Of a stretch of 5,112 nt of DNA, positions 1 to 5,112 are shown in pieces. The translations under genes were made by a program, and so were the position numbers. The stretch is from NCBI GenBank assembly GCA_046308455.1, contig JBKDZA010000108.1, forward strand, positions 1 to 5,112, in the 5' to 3' direction. Below the pieces are notes generated by a model that saw only the letters and a list, made by a program, of their open reading frames with translations, had not been told where the DNA came from and did not search any database. Each line of letters begins with the position of its first letter. The stretch's first letter is position 1. Source of the DNA: Fluviicola sp046308455 (GTDB taxonomy: Bacteria > Bacteroidota > Bacteroidia > Flavobacteriales_D > Crocinitomicaceae).

Positions 1-169
1 TCCATATCCCAAAAATTCACTTGCTTGGGCAGCATGGACTATTGCTAGAATTGCTGGATGGACAGGTTACGGTTCACATGGGCCTCCAGGATATATAACA
101 ATCAAAGATGGATATGATCGTTTTCATTTACAATTTGAAGGATATTTGTTATTTAAAAACAAAACATGA
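1..169 (+). CDS. IS4-family transposase, C-terminal fragment (5' end outside window)
   Basis: The open frame enters from the left edge (first full codon at base 2) and gives 55 residues before a TGA at 167-169. Visible motifs are SLAWAAWTIARIAGWTGY, then a PPG followed by YITIKDGYDRF and a final FEGYLLFKN. This matches the pattern I know for the C-terminal region of IS4/Tn5-type transposases: a helix with LAW.AW..AR..GW.GY, then PPG..T...G...F, then G.LL. In Tn5 this part forms the C-terminal dimerisation region. The RNase H-like DDE core and the YREK motif that carries the catalytic glutamate would lie about 100 residues further upstream and are not visible. The enzyme would cut and join the IS ends during cut-and-paste transposition. 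The stop codon touches the terminal repeat, which fits an intact 3' end rather than a truncated copy. Family assignment is from remembered motifs, not from a search. Confidence 0.85.
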   Translation, partial: PYPKNSLAWAAWTIARIAGWTGYGSHGPPGYITIKDGYDRFHLQFEGYLLFKNKT

Positions 170-187
170 TTTGTGTATAAAGATTAG
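169..187 (-). repeat. IS terminal inverted repeat, Tn5 outer-end-like
   Basis: Read on the minus strand from base 187 inward, the sequence is CTAATCTTTATACACAAAT. The Tn5 outer end as I know it is CTGACTCTTATACACAAGT. By hand alignment 14 of 19 positions agree, including ten in a row (TTATACACAA). The repeat shares its last base with the transposase stop codon. This would be the transposase binding and cleavage site, with flanking DNA starting at 188. The matching left repeat is outside the window. Confidence 0.75.
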
Positions 188-297
188 CTATAAGGGGAGA
201 ATATTCCCCACAAAGGAATAATTACCTTGTAAAACAGCAAAACAAACGAGGACTTGTAGACGAAAGCCGATTACGCGCAATATATAAATTCGTTTAA
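188..297 (+). pseudogene. Possible 3' remnant of a gene interrupted by the IS
   Basis: In the frame that includes base 190 there is an uninterrupted run from the IS boundary to a TAA at 295-297, about 35 codons, ending in RGLVDESRLRAIYKFV. There is no ATG, so if it is coding it is only a tail. The part from about 247 to 280 is clearly richer in G and C (CGAGGACTTGTAGACGAAAG, CGATTACGCGC) than the surrounding AT-rich intergenic DNA, and its predicted peptide has an ordinary, charged composition. The frame starts right at the IS end, which fits a target gene cut by insertion. It could equally be a non-coding repeat or chance. I do not recognise the product. Confidence 0.25.
194..209. other. Small GC-capped hairpin beside the IS end
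   Basis: GGGGA at 194-198 pairs with TCCCC at 205-209 across a six-base loop (GAATAT), giving a five-pair stem with four G-C pairs. It lies just outside the IS boundary, between the convergent transposase and secreted-protein genes. A run of T does not follow on either side, so a classical intrinsic terminator is not supported. It could still slow or end transcription leaving the IS. Confidence 0.25.
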
Positions 298-301
298 TCT
301 A

Positions 302-317
302 GAAAAATTAAATTTTC
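302..317 (-). terminator. Weak AT-rich hairpin after the secreted-protein gene
   Basis: GAAAA at 302-306 pairs with TTTTC at 313-317, a five-pair stem with a six-base loop, starting seven bases past the TAA of the minus-strand gene. On the minus strand the 3' arm is followed by TAGATTAAACG rather than a clean T tract. The stem has only one G-C pair, so it would be a weak terminator. It is listed because it is the only candidate at the 3' end of that gene. Confidence 0.2.
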
Positions 318-323
318 ATGATA

Positions 324-2627
324 TTAACGCAGTAAATTCAAATGACCAGTAATTTCTTCCCTTCCATCAGAATCATCCAACGAATACTGCATCACCCACG
401 TATAAATTCCATCCGGACATTTCAAACCTTTATAAGTTCCATCCCATCCTGAATAAATATCATTACTCTCAAAAACAATTTCTCCCCAACGATTATAAAT
501 CACAAAAGAATATCCATACTCCTCCACTCCTGAGGTAATAATTGGTTGAAAAATGTTATTGAATTGATCACCATTAGGAGTGAAACTATTTGGTACATAA
601 ATTATCAATTGATCTTTAACGACCACAATTTTCGAGATTGTATCCAAACAACCATGTTCTGTTGAAATAATTAAAGTCACTTCATAATTCGACGCAATTC
701 CCAAAGGATACAAATGAATTGGATTCTCAATATTTGAATTAGTCCCATCACCAAAATCCCAAGAACTAAGAACATGAGTTGAACTTGTGTTATTAAAGTT
801 CACTTGCGGATCAATTGTAAAAACTTGTTGTGGATTGATTTCAAAATTAGCTTGAGGTAAAGCGTAAACAGAAATGTCTTGTGGTAAATTGTACGTTGCT
901 GAACATAAATTCTCCGTTTCAATCGTCAAACTAACTGGATAAACACCAGCAAATTGATACGTATGTGCTAGGCCTGTACTAGAAGTTGAGAAATTTCCAT
1001 CTCCAAAATCCCATAGATATTCACTTCCTACTGAAGCAATAGATTGATTTTCAAAAACGATTTCTATAGGCTCACATCCACTTTGAGTTGACGGAATAAA
1101 CAAAGGTATTGGAGATTGAATTAAATGTAAATCAAAAGTGAACAAATCATCTACACAAGTTGAATCCGCATCAAGAATGAAATCCAATTGATAATCTCCT
1201 GGTGGAATTAATGTTGGTGAAAGTGTATTTAAATTAATCCCTGTTAGCGGAAATCCAACTGGTAAACTCCAAGCTCCACCATTCGGATTGTTCGGATGAA
1301 TCAAAAATGGACTTAAATCAATAGCTGAATCCGTTGAACATAAATTTTGAGAAACATCTGTCGCAGCAATTGGTTGACTATTAATACGTATAGAATGAAC
1401 AGATGAATCTGAGGGACAGTTTACACCATTCACTTTATATATTAGTTCATATTGTCCTTGAATTCCAGTGAAATCAACTATCGAACTCGTTAGATTTGCT
1501 GATGGTAAGGTAATTGTAGACCAATTTCCACCTGTAGAAGTTCCAACAGACAATAATGTATTTAAATCAAATGTCCCTTGTGTTGAACAAACTACAGCAA
1601 GTGAATCATTTCCTGCAGATTTAAGAGCTTCTTCAATTAATGTAAGATTATCAGTAGCTGAACATCCCTGTGGATTAGTAACTGTAACAGAATAATTTCC
1701 TGCAGAATTCACTGAAATAGATTGATTTGTTGAACCTGTATTCCAAAGATATGTTGAACCAACATTAGCTGCGTCTAGAGTAACTGAATCAATTTCACAA
1801 ATCGTTAAATTCGGACCTAAATTTACTACTGGAACTGGTTTTGCAGAAATAATCACAGTATCTTGATCGATGCAAACAGGACGAAAAGTGATGTCGTCTA
1901 AACAAAAATCATTTCCACCAATGGATGTATTTTGATTTGTCAAACAGATATTTGCAGAAGTGTTCGAAGCCGAATTCCAAACGGTAAAATATTGCTGCCA
2001 ATTACATCCAATAGTTGACGTATTAAATGTTGCTCCTAAAGGTGAACCATTAATGTTAAATTGTAAAATCGCCACATTCGGATCATTCAAAGCATTGGCT
2101 ACCCAAGCACCAAATTGATAATTTGTACCCGGTGTAACTGGAACTGTCTGACACCAAACATTCGTTCCTGGAACTCCAGATCCATTAACTACTAATTGAT
2201 TCACTCCCGGAGCAGCAGTATGGTCATTACAAAAATTAAAATTATTGTGTGCTAAATTCGGTGAACTTGTAACTGTATACTGACCCTCTGAAGACAGTAA
2301 ACCCCATACTCCACCTGTACCTGGAACATATTGAGTTGTAAAATTTGTGTTCCCCAATTCAAAATCTCCATTTACAATCAAATTCGGTCCTAGAGAAGTT
2401 GAAGTAACAAAATAAGTCCCTGGATTACTGATTGTTCGAGATGCAAGTGGACTTGAGTTTTCCCAAACATAGGTGTTTCCAGCTGGTAAAACAAAGGTAT
2501 GTGATTGACCTGGACACAAACCTAAATCTGGACCTAAGTTGATATTGCACTGTGAAAAAAGATTCGAGTGAAAGATTCCTCCAACACCAAATAAAAATAA
2601 TAAAGTCTTAAAAACCAGCTCTCTCAT
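324..2627 (-). CDS. Secreted multidomain PKD protein with type B T9SS sorting domain (gliding motility-associated C-terminal domain)
   Basis: A 767-residue protein, probably exported by the Sec system and then moved across the outer membrane by the type IX system. Residues 1-26 are a signal peptide (basic start, hydrophobic FKTLLFLFGVGGIF, ending FSQ before CNI; no proper lipobox). Then come: an Ig-like LGPD..LC unit (30-77); a jelly-roll, galactose-binding-like domain (81-250, opening with NGDFE and closing with NDFCLDDITF); a second LGPN..IC unit (269-331); two related modules of about 85 residues with conserved Cys and GG.W (334-416, 418-504); two PKD domains with WDFGDG at 539-544 and 623-628; and a CHU_C/TIGR04131-type C-terminus (674-767) with VPNSFTPNGD, YNRWGE, WDGTYKG and PDGIY. 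I chose the ATG at 2627. A TTG three codons upstream is in frame but lies inside a promoter-like TATATTTG. The ligand is unknown; adhesion or glycan binding is inference. It converges on the IS and diverges from paaZ. Confidence 0.92.
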   Translation of the reverse strand: MRELVFKTLLFLFGVGGIFHSNLFSQCNINLGPDLGLCPGQSHTFVLPAGNTYVWENSSPLASRTISNPGTYFVTSTSLGPNLIVNGDFELGNTNFTTQYVPGTGGVWGLLSSEGQYTVTSSPNLAHNNFNFCNDHTAAPGVNQLVVNGSGVPGTNVWCQTVPVTPGTNYQFGAWVANALNDPNVAILQFNINGSPLGATFNTSTIGCNWQQYFTVWNSASNTSANICLTNQNTSIGGNDFCLDDITFRPVCIDQDTVIISAKPVPVVNLGPNLTICEIDSVTLDAANVGSTYLWNTGSTNQSISVNSAGNYSVTVTNPQGCSATDNLTLIEEALKSAGNDSLAVVCSTQGTFDLNTLLSVGTSTGGNWSTITLPSANLTSSIVDFTGIQGQYELIYKVNGVNCPSDSSVHSIRINSQPIAATDVSQNLCSTDSAIDLSPFLIHPNNPNGGAWSLPVGFPLTGINLNTLSPTLIPPGDYQLDFILDADSTCVDDLFTFDLHLIQSPIPLFIPSTQSGCEPIEIVFENQSIASVGSEYLWDFGDGNFSTSSTGLAHTYQFAGVYPVSLTIETENLCSATYNLPQDISVYALPQANFEINPQQVFTIDPQVNFNNTSSTHVLSSWDFGDGTNSNIENPIHLYPLGIASNYEVTLIISTEHGCLDTISKIVVVKDQLIIYVPNSFTPNGDQFNNIFQPIITSGVEEYGYSFVIYNRWGEIVFESNDIYSGWDGTYKGLKCPDGIYTWVMQYSLDDSDGREEITGHLNLLR

Positions 2628-2633
2628 TAACAC

Positions 2634-2663
2634 CAAATATATTAAACTTAAACGTTCTAGTAA
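2634..2663 (-). promoter_or_regulatory. Bacteroidota-type promoter of the secreted-protein gene
   Basis: On the minus strand TATATTTG (2641 to 2634) matches the TAnnTTTG -7 consensus at every fixed position. Exactly 19 bases further upstream is TTA (2663 to 2661), one base from the TTG -33 element. The TTTG ends six bases before the ATG at 2627, so transcription would start at or almost at that codon, giving a leaderless or very short leader. The element overlaps the alternative TTG start, which argues against that start. Confidence 0.45.
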
Positions 2664-2702
2664 ACATTTAGTTGCTTTTTATTGCAAAATTTCACTTCTT
2701 TT

Positions 2703-2732
2703 TTATCATTTTAAAATTTGAACTTATCTTTA
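2703..2732 (+). promoter_or_regulatory. Candidate promoter of paaZ
   Basis: TTA at 2703-2705, a 19-base spacer and TATCTTTA at 2725-2732 each differ from the TTG / TAnnTTTG consensus by one base. Transcription would begin near 2737-2740, leaving a leader of about 17-20 bases. An alternative is TTC (2691-2693), 19 bases, then AAAATTTG (2713-2720), also with one mismatch per element. In such AT-rich DNA near-matches are common, so this is tentative. No clear operator palindrome for a PaaR-type repressor was found between the two genes. Confidence 0.3.
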
Positions 2733-2756
2733 TGCTGTAAATTCAATTAATTAGAA

Positions 2757-4832
2757 ATGCAAGAAGTTAAAAATTATATCTGTGGTCAATGGGTCGCTGG
2801 AGAAGGTCAAGAACAAGCTTTGTACAATGCAATTACAGGTGATCAATTTGGTTCTGTATCAAGTGCTGGTATTGATTTTGAAGCAGTTTTAGACTACGGT
2901 CGAAAAATTGGTGGTTCAAAATTACGCAAAATGACTTTCCAAGAACGTGGACGCATGTTAAAAGCTCTTGCATTGTTTTTAATGGAAAAAAAGGATCACT
3001 ATTATACCATTTCGAAACTGACTGGTGCTACTCGTGTTGATTCATGGATCGATATCGAAGGTGGAATTGGAAACTTATTTGCTAATGCTTCTTTGCGTCG
3101 TCAATTTCCCGATTTACCATATTATGTTGATGGAACTGCTGCTCCACTTTCTAAAAATGGAACGTTCATCGGACACCATATCATGGTTCCTAAGCAAGGA
3201 GTTGCGATTCATATCAATGCATTCAACTTCCCGATTTGGGGAATGTTGGAAAAAATTGCGGTGAATTTAATGGCTGGAGTTCCTGCTGTAGTTAAACCTT
3301 CTGAATTTACATCTTACTTAACTGAAGCAATGGTGAAAGACATCATCGATTCAAACATATTACCCGAAGGAGCTTTGCAATTGGTTTCTGGTTTCGGTCG
3401 TGGAATTATTGACCATGTAACCAATCAAGATGTCGTTACTTTTACTGGTTCTGCATTCACAGGCAGAAAATTAAAAGCACATCCGCGTTTATTGGAAGAA
3501 TCCGTTCCTTTTAATTTAGAAGCTGACTCTTTAAATGCGATGGTTTTAGGTAAAAGTGCAACACCAAACACACCTGAATTTGAACTCTTCATCAAAGAAG
3601 TAACGAAAGAAATTACGATAAAAGCAGGACAAAAATGTACTGCTGTACGTCGAATCATGGTTCCTGAAGACCTCATCGAAGAAGTTCAAAAAGGAATTGC
3701 AGCACGTTTAGCTTCAACAACAATTGGAGACCCAAGCGTGGAAGGTGTACGTATGGGTGCACTAGCAACTCGATTACAAGTGGAGCGAGTAAAAGCAAAT
3801 GTAGAATTACTTCAAAAATCTCAGTCGATTGTTTACGGTGATTTAGAAAACTTCTCGATTCAAGGAGGAAACAAAGAAAAAGGTGCGTTCTTCTCGCCAA
3901 TTTTATTTCGAAATGACAATCCGTTCGACCAACAAGATGTGCACAATATTGAGGCTTTTGGACCAGTTTCGACAATCATGCCTTACAAAAACTTGGAAGA
4001 TGCGATTGAATTGACAAAACTTGGAAAAGGATCTTTGGTAACTTCAATCGTAACTCCAGACAATAAAGAAGCACGTGAATTTGTGGTTGAAGCAGCATGT
4101 GTGAATGGAAGAATCTTAGTATTGAATGCAGATTGTGCGAAAGAAAGTACAGGACATGGTTCTCCAATGCCATTATTAACTCACGGTGGACCTGGTCGCG
4201 CTGGAGGTGGAGAAGAAATGGGTGGAAAACGTGGTGTAATGCATTATTTGCAACGCACAGCGATTCAAGGACATCCAACAACAATTACAGAAATCACACA
4301 ACAATACCAACAAGGAGCGAAAGGAACAATTGATTCGATTCATCCATTTAAAAAGCATTTTGAAGAATTGAATGTGGGAGATCAGTTGATTACTGAGAGC
4401 CGATTAATTACACCAGAAGACATCGATGCATTTGCTGCTTTAAGTGGAGATAATTTCTATGCACACAAACGCGACACGAATTTTGCAGGAACAATGTTCG
4501 ACGAGCAAGTGGCACATGGTTATTTCATCATGAGTATTTCTGCTGGATTATTTGTGGATAGTTATGTAATCAATCCAGTTTTACTGAACTATGGAATTGA
4601 TGAATTGCGTTTCACGAAACCAGTTTATGCTGGAACTAAAATCCACATTCGCTTTACTTGTAAAGAAAAAATAACAACAGATGTTACACCAAATGAAGAC
4701 GATCCAAAAACATTGATTCAACGCGGAGTTGTGAAATGGTTAGTGGAAATGTTGGACGAAACAGATGAACCTTTAGTTGGTATCGCTACGATTTTAACGA
4801 TGGTGAAGAAGTTGGATCAACAAATACACTAA
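2757..4832 (+). CDS. paaZ: PaaZ: bifunctional oxepin-CoA hydrolase / 3-oxo-5,6-dehydrosuberyl-CoA semialdehyde dehydrogenase
   Basis: This cytoplasmic enzyme of aerobic phenylacetyl-CoA degradation hydrolytically opens the oxepin-CoA ring with its C-terminal MaoC-like (R)-hydratase domain. It then oxidises the reactive aldehyde with NADP+ in its N-terminal aldehyde dehydrogenase domain. The 691 residues are close to the 681 of the E. coli protein. The dehydrogenase domain covers about 1-515, with NAFNFPIWGMLEK (154-166), VVKPSE (178-183), FTGSAFTGRKL (229-239), general base Glu255 in LEADSLN and nucleophile Cys294 in GQKCTAVRR. These correspond to E. coli Glu256 and Cys295. The MaoC domain covers about 535-685, with SGDNFYAH (Asp565, His570, matching E. 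coli Asp561 and His566) and VAHGYFIMS. Both active sites therefore look intact. The ATG at 2757 starts a typical PaaZ N-terminus and has no Shine-Dalgarno sequence, as is usual in Bacteroidota. No other paa gene is visible nearby, and only 18 bases separate it from the next open frame. Confidence 0.96.
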   Translation: MQEVKNYICGQWVAGEGQEQALYNAITGDQFGSVSSAGIDFEAVLDYGRKIGGSKLRKMTFQERGRMLKALALFLMEKKDHYYTISKLTGATRVDSWIDIEGGIGNLFANASLRRQFPDLPYYVDGTAAPLSKNGTFIGHHIMVPKQGVAIHINAFNFPIWGMLEKIAVNLMAGVPAVVKPSEFTSYLTEAMVKDIIDSNILPEGALQLVSGFGRGIIDHVTNQDVVTFTGSAFTGRKLKAHPRLLEESVPFNLEADSLNAMVLGKSATPNTPEFELFIKEVTKEITIKAGQKCTAVRRIMVPEDLIEEVQKGIAARLASTTIGDPSVEGVRMGALATRLQVERVKANVELLQKSQSIVYGDLENFSIQGGNKEKGAFFSPILFRNDNPFDQQDVHNIEAFGPVSTIMPYKNLEDAIELTKLGKGSLVTSIVTPDNKEAREFVVEAACVNGRILVLNADCAKESTGHGSPMPLLTHGGPGRAGGGEEMGGKRGVMHYLQRTAIQGHPTTITEITQQYQQGAKGTIDSIHPFKKHFEELNVGDQLITESRLITPEDIDAFAALSGDNFYAHKRDTNFAGTMFDEQVAHGYFIMSISAGLFVDSYVINPVLLNYGIDELRFTKPVYAGTKIHIRFTCKEKITTDVTPNEDDPKTLIQRGVVKWLVEMLDETDEPLVGIATILTMVKKLDQQIH

Positions 4833-4850
4833 TTATTAAACTTACATAAA

Positions 4851-5112
4851 TTGGAGGATTTTGATACTAATATTCCTTTACATTTTTCCAATAAAGGAAC
4901 TTTGATAACAGAACTTGAAGAAAAATTTACTTTATATTTAGTTCGAGTTAATGATGAAATTTTAGTTTTTGAATATTTAACAGAATTAACAGATTATTTA
5001 AACTTTGAATTGTTGAAAAATCCAAAATGTCACTGGGTAAAACCTTGGATCATGGATGTTGAAAAAAAGGAAATAGAGTATGTAGCTGTTCTATTAAGTT
5101 ATTACCGTATGC
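4851..5112 (+). CDS. Unrecognised open reading frame, runs off the window end; no ATG start
   Basis: After the paaZ stop the same frame stays open to the window end, about 93 codons without a stop in DNA that is only about 26% G+C by hand count (4861-5112). That length is unlikely by chance at this composition. The predicted peptide has a protein-like pattern of alternating hydrophobic and charged residues, for example ELEEKFTLYLVRVNDEILVF and WVKPWIMDVEKKEIEYV. It contains no signal peptide or membrane segment and no family motif I recognise. The only start-type codon near its beginning is TTG at 4851; the first ATG is at 5052, well inside. It may use TTG, or it may be a gene that has lost its 5' end. 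The start coordinate is therefore provisional. Its composition is much more AT-rich than paaZ, where sampled lines run at 32-47% G+C. Confidence 0.5.
   Translation, partial: MEDFDTNIPLHFSNKGTLITELEEKFTLYLVRVNDEILVFEYLTELTDYLNFELLKNPKCHWVKPWIMDVEKKEIEYVAVLLSYYRM

Larger units (their letters stand above)
1..187 (+). mobile_element. Right end of an IS4-family (Tn5/IS50-like) insertion sequence
   Basis: The segment combines the C-terminal end of an IS4-type transposase frame with a terminal inverted repeat directly at its stop codon, the compact arrangement expected at the 3' side of such an element. I place the outer boundary after base 187, where similarity to the Tn5 outer end stops. The left end, most of the transposase and any target-site duplication lie outside the window, so completeness and activity cannot be judged. 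The transposase frame is intact as far as it is visible. Confidence 0.78.

Noticed and set aside
26..28. Lipoprotein signal (Cys directly after the signal peptide of the secreted protein; residues 26-28 of the protein)
   Set aside because: The residues before the Cys are L-F-S-Q. A Gln at -1 does not fit a lipobox, and T9SS cargo normally has a type I signal peptide.
285..296. TAAA-TTCG-TTTA mini-hairpin
   Set aside because: The stem is only four A-T pairs and does not extend on either side; it is not distinguishable from chance in AT-rich DNA.
1468..1695. 75-codon plus-strand open frame inside the secreted-protein gene
   Set aside because: It is fully antisense to a long gene with clear domains, has no recognisable motif, and is explained by the codon use of the real frame.
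2627..2636. TTG start for the secreted protein giving 770 residues
   Set aside because: It lies inside a perfect TAnnTTTG promoter-like element, and an ATG three codons later starts a standard signal peptide (MRELVFKTLLFLF).
3025..3264. 79-codon plus-strand frame overlapping paaZ
   Set aside because: It is an out-of-frame shadow of the well-conserved aldehyde dehydrogenase domain.
4097..4333. 78-codon plus-strand frame overlapping the end of the PaaZ dehydrogenase domain
   Set aside because: It is a shadow frame rich in Trp, Arg and Asn (RWTWSRWRWRRNGW), produced by the glycine-rich GGPGRAGGGEEMGG codons read in another frame.
3425..4358. Chain of four minus-strand open frames (60-102 codons) opposite paaZ
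   Set aside because: They lie entirely opposite the conserved PaaZ coding sequence. Their peptides are Leu/His/Cys-rich low-quality translations with no signal or family motif, as expected for antisense shadows.
4853..4857. GGAGG as a Shine-Dalgarno sequence for a gene after paaZ
   Set aside because: The TTG at the right distance (4861) is in a different frame from the long open run, and Bacteroidota rarely rely on Shine-Dalgarno sequences.

Overview
The window looks like a chromosomal segment of an AT-rich member of the Bacteroidota, most likely Flavobacteriales. Three things point there: a secreted protein with PKD repeats and a type B type IX secretion (T9SS) sorting domain, TAnnTTTG-type promoter elements, and genes that lack Shine-Dalgarno sequences. 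Genus-level placement is not possible from this sequence.

Layout. Positions 1-187 are the right end of an insertion sequence of the IS4 family (Tn5/IS50-like). They hold the last 55 codons of a transposase, followed at once by a terminal inverted repeat that overlaps the stop codon and resembles the Tn5 outer end. Positions 188-323 carry no complete gene. They contain a short stop-terminated open frame that may be the 3' remnant of an older gene cut by the IS, plus two small hairpins. Positions 324-2627 (minus strand) encode a 767-residue multidomain surface or secreted protein. Positions 2628-2756 are a divergent intergenic region with promoter-like elements on both strands. Positions 2757-4832 (plus strand) encode an intact PaaZ, the bifunctional ring-cleavage enzyme of aerobic phenylacetate degradation. 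From about 4851 to the window end a different, much more AT-rich open frame runs off the edge. It has no ATG start and I do not recognise its product.

How the parts relate. The secreted protein and PaaZ are divergently transcribed and have no evident functional link. No other phenylacetate gene (paaABCDE, paaG, paaJ, paaK) is visible, so PaaZ would have to work with enzymes encoded elsewhere or beyond the window. The IS end and the AT-rich, ATG-less frame mark the two edges of the PaaZ/secreted-protein block as less conserved, possibly rearranged. I see no CRISPR array, tRNA, rRNA, defence system or clearly new biological system here. The more interesting items are the IS junction, the possible remnant beside it, the near-leaderless promoter of the secreted protein, and the unrecognised frame after paaZ.
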